Shown one piece after another: positions 1 through 14,000 of a stretch of DNA of 64,000 nucleotides (positions within the stretch are counted from its first letter, which is position 1; each line of letters starts with the position of its first letter). Origin of the DNA: Echinostoma caproni. Taxonomy: Eukaryota > Platyhelminthes > Trematoda > Plagiorchiida > Echinostomatidae. The position numbers were made by a program, and so were the translations under genes. The notes below the pieces were generated by a model. The model was given only the letters and a program-made list of their open reading frames with translations. It was not told the DNA's origin and ran no database searches. The stretch spans positions 2,695 to 66,694 of the forward strand of contig UZAN01039787.1 of assembly GCA_900618425.1 (NCBI GenBank). Reading direction: 5' to 3'.

Positions 1-1185
1 ACGAAGACTGCTTTCGTCATTGCTCACCCAATGTTCCCACCAAACACGAGCAATGTTTCGAAGGCATCGGTGGTCGAATGCAGAAATTGGATTAGCATCC
101 TCCGCTCGGAGAGCCCAGGTCTCGCAACCCTAAAGCAGAGTACTACGAACCGCGGCTATGTGGATCCTTCCCTTGAGGGACGGTCGGATGTCATGGCGGC
201 GCCACAGGTGTCTCAGATTGCCAAAAGCTGCTCTACCTTTCACTATTCGTGATGTGATTTCTTCCCCAACACCACCTCCATCTGCCATAAAGCTGATCAC
301 CCTAGAGGGTGAATGTAAGCACAGGCTCCTGCCAGTCATGAACAAGCACATACAATACATGGATACCTCTGTGACTGGGTGGTTTGAAGCTTGTTGGACA
401 GCCTGTCTGTTGTCACCCAACAAGGCGATGTCCTTGGCACATTTCTAGTCGAGTACTCTGTTCCTCTGGGAGGAGTTTGATTCCACAGTTTGTTAGACTG
501 GACAAAGCATTCTGTAGAACGTCCATTAGGACGAAGTTGGAGATGAATGAGGATATGGGGCAGTCTTATCGAACCTCTGCAGACGGCGAAGGTTGGCGAA
601 GCTGGCCATATGCCCTAATCCGATCTAAGTTATGATATGGCTCTTTGTGGATTGACTTAATTCTCAGATACTCCATTCCTCAATAAACAATCCTATAGTG
701 CTTTCTTATCGGCAGAGTCGAAGGCCGCGCGAATGTCTAGGAACACAATGATCGTTGGTCTGTGTTAAGCACGATGGTGCTGTAACAACTGTCGGAGGGT
801 GAAGATCTGATCAATACAGACACGACCGGCGTGAAACCCAGTCTGCTCCTCGCGGGCATGTTCCTCACGCGTCTTATACAAGAATGAATGCCGGACGCTA
901 ACAGCTTTGACCCTGTTGGGATCAGGCTTATACCCCTATGGTTGGCGCATTCACTGGGCGGGCCCTTTTTAAAGATGAGGACGATTATCATCTCATCCTA
1001 AGAGGAGGAGACCTGCTCATTGTGCCATACTTTAGAGAACAGAGCCACCAACTCTATTACAAGCTTTATTTCACCATCTTTAATTAGAGCCTGATGAAGG
1101 CTATCTGATCCCGGCTCTCTATGACATACCAAGGTTTGGAACTTCTCACAGCTTTCCGTTATATTTACGAAATTTCTACTCAAAT
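1..1185 (-). mobile_element. RTE-like LINE, 3' half of reverse transcriptase, decayed
   Basis: On the minus strand, read from 1183 down to 1, frames interrupted by stops give consecutive pieces of a non-LTR reverse transcriptase. They include SCEKFQTLVCHREPG, then IIVLIFKKGPPSECANHRGI (fingers region), then the DCPISSFISNFV block corresponding to the usual GCPxSPFLFNFV. After that come LGDNRQAVQQAS and GGGVGEEITSRIVKGRAAF, then LRHLWRRHDIRPSLKGR and a YGCETW-like end near position 100. This fits the endonuclease-reverse transcriptase family common in fluke genomes. Stops and frameshifts show it is dead. It lies upstream of the first visible NR5B exon. Confidence 0.8.
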
Positions 1186-1777
1186 TATCAGTGTTTAACC
1201 ACCGTTGTAGCTGCAGTGCGTCACTATTCTGATGAACCTAACGATGAAAATGTTAGACGAAGTCTATTAGATTGCGTTAGGCTTGCTTGTGCTAAAAAAT
1301 CTTCGTAGATTGCGGTGGCTGGGGTATGTTGCACTTGTCGCTGTATAGGCTTCCTTCAAGTGTGGCGTTCGTTGGTTCAGGTTAAGGCTGTCAGGGTCCA
1401 AAGCATTTCATTCCCTTCTATCGGTTCTTTTTGGCTTGTGTTCATTTTCTCCATAAATGTTTCTTATATTTGTGTTTCTGTTATTCTTAGCTGTTTAATT
1501 TTCAGTATGCTACATTTTCCCCTTTGTACTTTGTTGTCCCTTTTTCTCTGATAGCCGCTATTTTCTCTTCTTTGGTCAACTTCATCCTCGAATAAGTTAC
1601 TCATTCTGAATTCCAGATACTCCAAAACCATTAAACGATAGCCTTGGTATGTATGTTTCCAGGTCATCGTAAATTATTGAATACATTTATGCATATTTTT
1701 AATTTCATTTTAATAACGTGCACTTGAGTATGTGAACAAACAGCTGTCACTCGATTTGAATTGCGGTCGTTTTTCAG

Positions 1778-2033
1778 TTATCTCAAGACGCAAAAGTTGC
1801 GCGGAACGTTGTGGCCTTAAGCTCTTCACACAATCCTGTACTGCCTGGATCTACTGTGACTGTTGCAAACAATTCTGGCACCCAAATCCCCATGCGTTAC
1901 GTTCAGTTGCAGCAGCAACAGCAACAGCAGCAACAACCTACTTATATTCTGGTCCCCGCTGGACAGCTTCCGAGTAATTCCGAAAACCATGTTTACTCTA
2001 ATTCAGGTCAATGGCGGACTGTATCTACTGGAG
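1778..2033 (+). CDS. NR5B: NR5B exon a: N-terminal A/B region with polyglutamine
   Basis: Frame opens at the acceptor TTTTTCAG (ends 1777); an in-frame TGA at 1757-1759 shows coding cannot run further upstream without splicing. It encodes 85 residues plus one base, ending at donor GAG|GTTAGT (phase 1). The next exon begins with the two bases that complete a Gly codon. Content is Ser/Val/Asn-rich with nine glutamines in a row (mixed CAG/CAA, about 1913-1939). This is typical low-complexity A/B (AF-1) sequence. Identity rests on phase continuity with the next exon rather than on homology, so it is slightly less certain than the core exons. Confidence 0.72.
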
Positions 2034-5000
2034 GTTAGTTCACGTACAACGCCTAGATATTCTAATGATTTGTTTCTGTGAAAGAAGGTAACATAGGTAT
2101 CTATGCAATAATTTACTCAATGTACATCCCTCGGGTAAGTCCCTTGTACAATCAACCAACCGCATTACTTTGTTATTAATATTATCTAGGCCTTATAATG
2201 CATACAAGCTAAGTGCAATAGTGACGGTTGAGTGACATAAACTAATTGGACGAATGGAGTCCCAATTGTAACCATCATAATCAGCTCGCTTCTGTTTTGG
2301 ACAATTGTACTGTCGCGTGACGCAATTATGAACTGTTTTTGACCCTATTTATTTCGTTATTCGGAGTTCGAGATCTAGTATTATCTGCTATCTTTTTCAC
2401 ACAGCGGAACGACGTAACTGTCGTCCTTGCTGTTGATCAGTGATACAACATGAAGCAAACTAACTAATGCCCAGCATGCTATTAAGCGCATAACTTTTAC
2501 AATTGATAATTTTGATACTGACGGGTCTGCGTGCAATATCAGCATACGGCTAGAAACGAATTGTCGTTTTCAGATCGGCCTTCGGATATCTGACACGGAA
2601 GGTGAAAAGAATGATGCCAGAGTTAGAGTAGGAAATGCTATCATTTTTTTTTCACTTCTATATTGGAAGGTGATGGTCAATAAAAGTAAAGCTCACTTCT
2701 AAAAATCCGCTGTTCAGTTGCACGCAACCTGATCCTTCGGAGTCAGTGCCACCATTACTCAAAAGGATTTGCAAAAGTAGCTTGAGGCTTATTGAAATTG
2801 ACTAGCTTAACGCATGCAGAACCTCAGAGTTTCGAGTTACATTTATCATTACCTTGAGTTTTGGTGATTTCTTGGAACGATTTTGATTTCTGTTTTAAAT
2901 GAAGCAAGTAAAATGCTAGGAAGCTGATTTGACCGTCGATGAGATCCAACAAGGTCAAGACAGTTGTACAGTGCTTCCTAGCTTTTCATTTCACGCTTGA
3001 TTTGCTCTATACACGACGAATTCCCCCTGTTAAATGACTCCAATCCTCCTATACTCTCATGAATCGCTTTTTTGGAAAATATGTCATTTATAATTCACCT
3101 AATGTACGGTAAGCCGCAACTGTCATGTGAAGCGCATAAACTTTTCGTCGCAAAAAGCAAATTAATCCCACCATTAACTCGTTACTGGGAGCACTCAACA
3201 AAGTATTTTTCCCATTAAGGTGTTGGTTTTTGGCTGATTCCTCTGTTGTCAAATAATTAGGTTTTCAACGCTAGACTACGGTTTTTCTTACGGCTTGATT
3301 CCGAATAAATCGGGATTCTACCTGTTACCTTGTATTGTGTACTCAAGTAGTGTCCTTCATATCACTGAAGGAAATCCAGTTTTCCTTCGTCTCATGGCAG
3401 CGGTTGACTCCGTTGAGGTGATACCCTGTTGCGCTGAGTTAAGAATGTATCCTCAAAATACGCTATTCCCTCATTTCCGCTGGTCACACATTCCTGGTTT
3501 GCATTGTTTGGTAAGCGGCTTGAAAAAAATCAATAATGGTACTTCTCCAAACGTCCTACTTTTTCATTTTTTTCCATTTTTACGGTAGCCAACATACTGT
3601 TTTTCAAAACTCTCAGCTATGTATGTGAACTGTACTGACTCGTTCGTTCAAATTCACTAAGCACTCACAAAGAGCACGTAACATGCGAGATCCGCCAAGA
3701 ATTCTACTTTGCGCATTGAACCCCTCAAAGAGCAAACGGTGCTGCGAACTGCTGAACACCGCTGAAGACTTCTGGTCAGGGGTGAAAGTAATAACGGCAC
3801 TGAGTTCTAGGGCTCGAATATACTCAACCTGAGATAAAACAGTGCTGCCGTCATCATTTCTGTCACCATTCTGCCGCTGTCCAAAGCACCAAGACATTTA
3901 GACAAGGAATTACTTGAGCCCTGGAGGTTGAATACTTGGGGAGTTTTTCCGCGAGGTTTGTCAGCCTCTAGTCGAAAAAGCACTCCCGCATTATTTATTC
4001 ACCGTTAAACATCCAAGACTGGCGAATCTCGGGATCAAATTTGCACAATTTTCATCTCCCCCCCCCCACTCTCAAGGCGTATGAGAATCTATTTTTCATA
4101 TTCATAAAATAAATGAAANTGAAAGTACTCGTGTCCGGTCTTAATTTGGATGCACGATTATACGTCCTAAAGGCTGGATACAGTCATGAAGAGGCAAAGA
4201 GGACAAACTATCGATCTACTGCTTTGTCATCTTGCGTACATTAGTTAATAGTTGTGTTTGAAATAAATACCTTTGGCGCATAACTCCAGGGACCACTTCG
4301 TTATCGCAGAGCTAACTTCCATAGTACCAAATTGGTTTCCCCCGATCCCATCACCATTATTCTTGACTGCCTGCTAGGAAAGCCCCGATAGGCTTCCGGT
4401 AGCACGATCGCAACAATTCTCCACCATCATGCATTTTTGACTTTGTGAATTGAAATAGCTCATCAGAAAGATACTTAACGATCATATATATAATCTTTCA
4501 TAATAATAAATAGTCTGTGAACGAATGGACAAAATTTCCCCCTGGAAACAAACGACCAGTTTCGCGGTTCTTACCGCTCGTCAGGCATTCGTATCCGGTA
4601 GTCTTTTGTCAGTTCATTTATATACTTGCATCTAGGAAGTGTATGTTCGTCACAATAACCTTGTTTGCAACCGGGCGATTTTTAGATAGACAGCTCTTTC
4701 AGAGCCAGTCCATTGAGCAAACAATACTATGATTCGATGTGTTGTAATTATACATAATATATATAATATGCAATATATATTTTACCCTACCCTTGTGCAA
4801 TACCTGTCAAATGCTTCACTTGTTTTTTTCCAATCTCAGGAGGAGGAACTGTGATTCGTAGTCTTGGCACGAATTCCGTTTCTTCTGTGGTAAATCTGGG
4901 CGGCTCAGATCGTAGCTTCATTGTGCTTCAACAACCGATCTCCGGCGGTGGGACGAATACAGGTTCCAATTCCATTGTAATCAGCAACAATGGGGCCACA

Positions 5001-8000
5001 ACTCTAGTCCCATTGAGACAACTATCTGGAAGTACCAGTTTTGTTTCTAGCAATACAGTGATCACTGGTCAAAACCGCATCCTGGGGTCGAATGCCGGCG
5101 GTGACCTGTTTGTCACTTCGGGCTCAATAGGCGTCAGCTCGCGAACGCACCAAGGCAATATCGTCGCTGTCACTACCGGCTCTGGTGCGGGATCGCAGGT
5201 TGGTGGGCTCAGTTTTCTGATTCCGGTTTTCGTTCGTTCTACCTGTTCTGGATGTTTTAGTTCTATAGTTACTATATGAACATTCTCCTCACACCGCACC
5301 GCCGGTAATGCGACCAAAAGCATATTTATACATTATTTGTTTACCATGCGAACTATTCGGTTTCCATAAATAACATAGATACCAGCAATTTATAACCTTG
5401 AAACGCAAATTGTCTCATTCTCTTGTTTGTCAAAACTCACTTCGATGGATTCCTTTGTACTTCGTGATTAATCGTTTTTCTGTCTTGTTGCACAGTGGCG
5501 ATGTTCACAAATATTCACATTTCACATTGCTGTTGTGTACTTTTTTCTCGGCTACACAGCGCGAGTCTAGCTGGCAACAATATGTAAAACAGTTCACCAA
5601 GCTGGGACCCTGTCCCATTTGCGGTGACAGAATATCGGGCTACCATTATGGGATCTTCTGCTGCGAGTCATGCAAAGGTTTCTTCAAGCGCACTGTTCAG
5701 AATGCCAAACGTTATACATGCCATCACCCGAATGCCAGCTCACTTTGTGAGATCAACGTAGCCTCTAGGAAGAAGTGTCCTGCGTGTCGATTCCTCAAGT
5801 GTGTGGACAAAGGGATGCGAATCGAAGGTACGCGTTTGACGTTTGCACTCTTTTATTACTCTCTCATGAAACGGAGGGCTTTTATGCTATACGAAATAAC
5901 AGTACACAGTTTCTAATACCGACCCTTGATATCACAGCATTCAAAATAGCAAATCTAATTCATATTTAATTATCTGTCCAGTGTTTCGTTGCCCTTCATT
6001 CATGATAATGAAGCAATCCGTTTCACGAAGTACTTTTCTACTTTTACTCAGCTATCCCCTACTGAAGGATAAATCGGTTTCATGGATATTATCCATAGAG
6101 TTTCGTGAGATATTTGAGGCTGCTTTATTACTGATCACCCAGTCCGGAGCAGAAGGAGGGCTAATGTTATCTCGTCCTGCCTTTTTGTTCCAGTTTGTGC
6201 CTATAGCCACTGCACAACCAAGTGCAGTCTCCAAGACACCTGTGTTATTTCAGAGTAGCCGGTGGTCTTTTTTGCAATCTGCTTTCCCCTCCCGAACAAC
6301 CTTATTTGATAGAAAGAGTACTACAGGAAAAATGGCATTATTTATTTTTGGATCGCAATCGACACGTCGCAGTGTTCTCTTTAGACCGATACAGTGTTTT
6401 ATGGTTGAGAGCCCTGGCCAAACCAAAACCCTTCGCGTCCGTGAACATCGACTAGAGGTGTTCGATTATTGGTGTTTTCGTATTTTAACCCACGTGGGAT
6501 AGAGCGAACAGGGTTGTAATCTGGAGATAGGACGGAAAGCCAATATCCGGGTTGGTGGGCCACTAGTAGTTCACCTAGGGGAGTTGGCCAGAAACCCTGA
6601 TTCCAAACCAACCATGAGGTGTATGAACCACACAACTTCCTGGTCGTGGTAGTGGTCACCGGCTCGATTGGGCATCGAGGTGTATTGGGTACCTTGGACG
6701 TTTGATCCCGTCCGCAGGGCGTATGATCCGAGAAACTGAACACCGGCCCCCACTGTATTGCAGTTTTCACTCACCGCCCCGCTGCCTTGCAGGTCAGGCT
6801 TTGGCTAGCCAAAGGCTCCGGTTGTGGATTCCTCAAGAAAATTCACCTGCCTTGGCCTGAGCAACCTGGCAGTATTCGGCCCACATGCAAATCACGGACA
6901 GTTTTTATTTTTATAAAGATTATTGTACCATGATTTGTTTGGCACACATTCTGGATTCAGACGTGTGTGGATGAATACATATGGTAAGCTGTCATGTGTT
7001 CGGGAGTTTATAAGGTACAAATCTGCTGGCACACCGAATTTAAATTATTAGACTTCGCTGGCTAGGACACGTATAGCGCATACTCAGCTGTCGTCTGGCT
7101 CTTTATTCGCTGTAGCTAATCCGGGCTGGAGAAAGCCACGCGGAGGTCAGCAGATGTCGTGGAGACGAGGCATGAAGAAATGCACAGAACCACTAGGTAG
7201 AGTAGGTGTCTCTCGCCTTCCAGGTTGGGATCCGAAAGACTCTACAACTGGTTGATTGGAGACATTGAAGGATATGGCAACGAACCGACAGCAGTGGTTT
7301 CTTGTTGTCGTTTCTTATCAGACCAGAATGCTTGAAACGGTATGTATGTAGAGTTCGATTGCTTACTCTGTGTTGACCACAGAGGTTCACCTTCTTCCCC
7401 CTCCCTCAAAATAGGTCCAATCCCTGTCCATCTTAAATTTTACCACTAGTCTTGTATGCATTGCGAGTCTGGCAGCGATCAGTGAAGTTTGCCTCACTTT
7501 ATTTCGCTGTACGATGATGATGATGAAGCCACCTAACTTATCGGGGCCTTATGTGGTTCACCACTCCTAGTCCCGGGGCTTAGGTTACCGGTTTCCATAA
7601 CGGAACAGCAGGTCTTCGTGACTATGGATTCACCTCGTCTGCTGTTCACCACACAAATGTGCGTGGTAAAAAAGCAGAATGCAGAGCATTCTTGATAAGC
7701 GACTAGTGCTAACTGATGTTATCAGGTGGGGTTGGTTCTAGCCTTGCAGTTAGCCCGTTCTAAAAGACGGTTAGGCATGCTATTTGAGACAACTTATCGC
7801 AGTTTAACCGTCGTGTCGCGCGTTTAGAACGCCCACCGATTCACATAAGCAACTTGGCGGAAACTTACGCATGATCGGAGCCGATGGAAGTGCTCCAGTA
7901 TGATTGGCAGCGGCTTGTAGCTCCAAGTCACCGTAATTCGATCGAAGCTATCAGTTTTTCAACACTTTCCTTTCTGATGTCTGCTGCACACTTCGCAATC

Positions 8001-11000
8001 GTAATTCAGTATGGAGAGAACGGCTACCAAGAACACTTGAATTCTTGTTTGTGGACGGATTCTATATTTTCGGGCCGCTGTCTGTTTCGAAGATCGAAAA
8101 ATTTTCATCTTGGATTCAATTTCGGGAGAGCGTTTCCACAACTTCTGGAGACACTAGGCGCGCAACGATCGTATAACATCGTTTTTGTGATGAATTTATG
8201 CTGTAAGCATTGGCGGTATATCTGTTCGTTTTCGTCGTATTTCCGTAGAGTGCTCATTTGTCCATTTGTTACTAGCTATCTTAGTTTTGATGCGAACTAA
8301 CCATTTTTCGAACTTCATCTCCAAGCACAATTCTCAGCTCTTCCAGTCAACTATACACTCGGAAGCACTGATGTTGATATATTGTCCGAAGGATTACCAG
8401 TTCAAATCTATTTCAATAATCGAAGACCATTGCTCACAAGTATCTTCGAGTTAAATGCGAACATCTTAGTTTGTTAAACAGTAGGTGTCGAGAACCCCGA
8501 AGTCGTAAACTGAACTGAACTGAACTTTAAGCCCAGGGACCGAGGAATTAACCAAATAAAGCCCCAATAAAAAATCTAGTATNATTCAACCCAGGAAAGC
8601 ACAGCTGCCTCTGACCAATGAGTCGCATAGTCGACTTCGTTGAGACGCGATATCTGTATTCCGAAATAAACGGTGTTTTATATTGCCTCTCGACCATAAA
8701 ATTAAGGGTTCCTGAAAGTAAGTTACCTAGTGAACGTCTTCAGTTGAACGTCATTGAAATGATCTTTTCTGTGCATAGTTAAGCATTCTGTAAACTTCTT
8801 CTGTAATGCATTCGTTTGTACGTTTTTCGACGGTTTTAGTCAGACGCTCGTTTGCTCATTCTCTTACAGCTATTCGTTCTGATCGAACCCGCGGAGGACG
8901 CAGTATGTATCCCGGTTCACGTTACCTCCGTCAAATCGCTGCTCGGGTTGGTCCACGTTCGAGTGGTGTTCATTCTCTCGATTCAAGCGATCAAAATATG
9001 TCCCTGATGGGTAGTCGTTCTGTGATGGACGAATCAGATCAGTTAGCATGTACTGTGATTGGCCTATCCGGTGCTCATCATACTCTTGGTCCGGATGGTC
9101 TTCCAGCTTCTATGGATGCTGGCGGTGGAGTATATTTGGATCCCGCTGTGTTATGGAAAACACAAGATGATGATGAGGACGGAGAAGAGGTGGATCAGAG
9201 TGGAATGGATCAATCTCTATTGGATTATGGTGGCAGTTTAAGTTCAACTGGTTTGAATAGTTCCAATCTGGCCAACACCGGAACATCCAGTACTCCATAC
9301 ATTGGTCGTCAGGTGGTTCTAAATGCAGGGTCAGAACATGCCGTCCGATCACGCGCGGCATTACCGAAAGTAAGACATTAGCCTACGAATCAAGTCTTGA
9401 ATTTAACTATATTCACTATATTCATTGATATTTACTACTCATCTTAGGTCTAGTTTTGCTGCTTAAATCTGATTATTCGGTATATATTCATCCCTTGGGA
9501 ATTTCGTTATATTTTGGTGCCATGATCGTCGTTATGTGCGTATTACTGCAAAAGCAGCTGTTATACAAAGTGCTTATCAGTACTCATCATTGAAATGGTC
9601 GATTGCTTCAACCTGACCCTACAGTGCCGGTTAGTCAGGACAAAAAAACCCGACGGAAGTGCTATGGATGAGTTTCGTTTATGGCCGGTTTCAGACTCAC
9701 CAACTGGCCGTTTCGTTAGATTGGCTTGATGAATGCTTCTGAGTGTCGTACCAGTATGTCTCAGCTCTTACTTCACGTTTATTTAATACTATACGTGGTG
9801 ATTTATAACAAAATGAGTAAACCCCATGAGCAGACATACGGTAAAGCTGAAGGTATATGAAGGAACATTCAGGTAAAAACAAATTTGTTGTTTCAGTGTC
9901 CAAGCATCCACCCATTATTTCGAGTCTTCATCACAACGAGACTGCGTTTTGACGTGGTGCGGTGGCTTGTCCACTTCTGTGACCCAAAGAGCTACACGGG
10001 ATGGCTTTCGTTTAACCGAAGGTCTGATCATGCATGGAAGCTCAAAGGGTAGAGGTCAGACAAAGTCCAATCTGGACCTCCAGGTTGAGGTTTCGACTGA
10101 AATTGGCGTCCCAAACTCTGCAGGAGTAGTTGATCGAAATCAATGCGCCTTCACTCTGCCTTGTGGTTAGTTTCTTTTCAGAACCAAAGGCTTTGGTTAA
10201 GCACCCTAATCGTTCTGCTTAGTTTCTGGATACCCCAGCAGTACTTGCCCCATCAAACCCCAATGCATAAATAAAGTAAAATAGAATTCCATTTTGTATC
10301 GGTGGTCGCGCAGGATATGCAGGACCACGCTGCCCATTGCATCGCACGGGTTGGATAGTGATGAGTGGGCTACTGCTCAGACATTCCAATCTTTGTTTAA
10401 TTTTTTATATTCCCTACCCAGAGTGCTCCTTTCCCCTTTTTTCGACTTGTAACAGTCCCCCAATCAACTTGCTTGCCACTCTCCGAAGTCGTTGCCAAAT
10501 AGCACCGTGCGTAATTTACCACGCAATAGATTGCAGATTCTGAAACCTCGTCAGTCACTGAACCTGGGGGCCTTAAACGCGAGGACTGACGCAGGTAGAT
10601 CACTGATAGAGTAGATATTCGTCAACAGTCGTATGTGCGCAACGAGGCTCCAGAGTTCAGTCAGTGTTCGGAAGGACAGAAACATCAAAAGGTGCTTGTT
10701 CATCAAATGTGCATATGCACCAACCAGCTGCAGTCCCGATCCACAAAAGGGGGAATTTGAAGGAAAACTCACCGAGCTCATCCGATTGAGCCGGAGCTCT
10801 GATGTAATAATGCTGACANGCTGACATGTGATTTCCACTAGCAGATTGAAAGACTGAGCGCACCCGAGTTTGCTTGTGAGTCCGAACGCGAAGTTCGTCG
10901 AAGACACTGGATCTCTCAGGAGTCAGCAATCCTGATGGAACAAAGGCGGAAGATCCTAATGTGCCAGGAAACCGGCCGTGTATGTAACCAAAGCTTACGA

Positions 11001-14000
11001 AAAGGGTTAGAAAGATCGCGAATATTTTGGGCCAAAATAGCCAGTCAAAGTAACTTCCACATCAGGAAATAGCCAAAGACTCGATGGGTGGTTACCTGGG
11101 GACCTCTAACAGAATTAGAAGTTCAAAGTTGTATTCAATAGTTGAAGAAAAGGAAGACAGCGAAACCTCATGGGCTTCTCTTCATTCTCGTTAAGCTAAG
11201 AGGGGGGTGGGGAGGTGAAGTGACTCGTCGACTCGAGAACTAGCTTACTTCGCAGCATCTGGTCGGAAGAACGTATCCCTTTATCCTGGGGGTGAATCGT
11301 TGATCGTCCCGATCTTCAAGAAGCGATCACACAACGATTGCGCCAACCATCGCGGGGAAGTTCAGTTGTGATTATCAAAAAGGGCAAACTTTTCTGATAC
11401 TTTCGCCTAACACCCTAAAGGGAGGTGAATATTTGTCAAATAGCAGGCAGGATTCCGACCAGGTCGCAATTGTATCGACCAAATCTCTACCCTACGCCAA
11501 GTCCTGGGATTGCGCCATACGTCATCGACCAGCAATCACGATGTACCTTGATCTAAATAGAGCCTTCGGTTTAGTTGATCGTGGACCCCTAATGGGTTCG
11601 CAGCTTCGCAAATGAATTCCGCAGAACTATGCAAACCTATTGCATCCGCATACTTTGGGTAACTTCAGAGTCCATGGTCAACTAGGCAGTTCAGTCGAAA
11701 CCAGGAGCGGTCTTCCTCGAGGGTGCACTATTTCGTCATCCCCATTCTATTCCGTCTACGTTTCAATAGGGCAGAACACTACGTGGTCTCAAAAATTTTG
11801 GTATTGACTGGGAAGCTAGAGTATGCCGACGATTTCGTATGTCTGCTCCAGTGTAGGGAGGATTTGCAAAGCGCTCATGATAGACTCTCAAGTTCTGTAC
11901 CTCCATTGGGTAGAAGCTTTACACATTCTAAATGCAACGTGATGCTGCAAGACAGTGTTGCCTAAGCCGGAATGACTTATGATGGTCCGTTTGTCCTACC
12001 TAGGTAGTTGCGAGACAAATGACGAAGACTGAAGAAATGTTCAGCGCTATTGAGTCAATTAGGTGTCTTCCGGTATCCGGGTTGGGATACAAAAGACTCT
12101 GCAACCGTTTGATTGGAGACATTGAAGAGTATAGCACCTAACCGACACCCGTGGCGTTCTTGCGTTCTAGGCAAAACCAGTCATCGGCACAGACTTGGAC
12201 CCAAGTTGATGACAGCAGTTAGGTTTGCATGTAGATAGTGTGAAAAACCGTCGTTAGTATTGGTCTACCCGCTTAAACTCGGACCACACAATGGCTTGCG
12301 CCCAGTTGTCTATGCGATTTGGTGGTTGCGCAGAAAAGCTTGATAGCTTGATATTGTCAAGCTTTTCGATCCAGTCGTGCTGGCAGACTATGAAAACACA
12401 GGGCTACCTCCTACCCGGTTAAGGATTGCAGAACAATACTGGGCAACCGTCCAAAACAGAATGAACTCAGTCGGTTTACACAGTTGAGGCCTGACTCGCT
12501 TACACGTAATACTCTTGGTTTCCGTCGGTTTTCTCAGACTTCTTGAAGCTCGTTAGACAATAGACAGACAGTATAAAGAACAATGACTGTTTTTGAAGCG
12601 CTGACTCACAAAGAGATGACGGAGAAATCTGGTGCAAAGATGGAATGAGCTACTACGTTAGGGAATGGGAATGTGGCTGTTCCGACGCCTCCGTGATGTT
12701 GGCCCCATTAGACTGATTTACCTAAGGGTTGACAGCAAGAGCTTTCAGTTAGCTGAAACTTGATAGGGAAGACGATAAGGAAGATTAAAAAGACCCCAGT
12801 TTGTTGATCTTCAGTGTTCGGTTACCCGGACCTTGTGGCCGGTCACACGTTCCAGTAGTACAATATAATCAATCAATAAATCGAGGGACTGACCTTCCAA
12901 ACCAAGGTATTCTGTAGTCGGTATGTACGCATGGTCCAGTCTCTGCACCGCAGAGCAGAACTGGCGTAATTCCTGCAGCACATACTCGACCCTTCACAGA
13001 TAGCCGTATGCGTGGTACGTCTTATTAGCAAACAATGTGCTCGCATAGACGGGTTGGAAAATAACCGAAAGACATACTCATTCAGGAATACAAAAAGGCT
13101 TGTTGATTACGAAGCTATGAGTAGACAGGTTTCCCTTGACACTTCAGCTAATAACTAATAACCATACTTGCACAAAAAACTAAACCGCCTTACATGGAAA
13201 ACATCAATCTCGTCTATCACTTCACGAGAGAATTAGTCAGATCAACATTATCTCTAGGCTTCTCGCTGGTAGTGTACTCCGTCGATTGTTTCAATTTTGC
13301 GATCTCTTTAAACTAACAGCCGAAGCGGAGTTCCAGCTTACGGCACTTTTGCGCCCGAGTTCACTACTGAAACTGGTGTTCGTCTGGGTTGCCCTGTATA
13401 AAATATGGCTACAAGATTGGGTTGGTTCGACACCCAACCTCACTTTAATTGGGGAAATAACAGAGCAACTGGATAAGTTTTTCTATTTGAACAGCCATAT
13501 CTCACCCGGCGGACGCATCACGGATAGTGTCAGCTCGCATACAGAAGGCTCGATTGGCATTTGCCAACTTGAAACATCTATGGCGCCGTTGCAACATCCG
13601 ATTCTCCGTGAAGGGTCGAGTATATACTGCTGTAGTTTGGCCACTTTTGCTACGCGGCGCGGAAACTTGACCATTAAGAAAACGGGATCACGGTAGACTA
13701 TCTGTGTTTGTACACCGCTGTCTGCGCAGAATTGCACGAATCTGGTGGGGCACTCGGACGAAGAATGCTGAGGTTAGGGCAGAGTTCTGGGTAACCGCGG
13801 GGGCCCACTAGAGCAGGTTCTCCACCTCCACAGATTACTTTGGTTGGGGCAAGTGTTACGCATGTCACCAAATGGGTTGCCACGGTCGCCGAGGCAGATA
13901 GTGGGTGGAATAAAGCCAAGGGTGGTCGAGCAAAGACCTGACATGAGGGTATGAGAACCATAACCAAGAGTCTGGGTCATATAGATCCCGTCAGACTCCC

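Larger units (their letters stand above)
5828..8869 (+). other. NR5B intron 3 (3.0 kb), LINE-loaded
   Basis: Contains a LINE 5'-end fragment (-) around 6.4-6.9 kb, a LINE 3' end (+) at 7.03-7.52 kb and one arm of a fold-back repeat near 8.3 kb. The 7.54-7.90 kb stretch is GC-richer than its surroundings and resembles element sequence, but I could not place it. A 173-residue frame at 5981-6502 is not supported as a gene. Confidence 0.6.

Noticed and set aside
5981..6502. 173-residue plus-strand frame in NR5B intron 3
   Set aside because: It has no credible start or splice sites and no family resemblance, its end overlaps a LINE leader on the other strand, and the NR5B exons splice over it.
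9110..9361. Minus-strand frame opposite NR5B exon d
   Set aside because: A mirror-image of a well-supported exon; no independent evidence.
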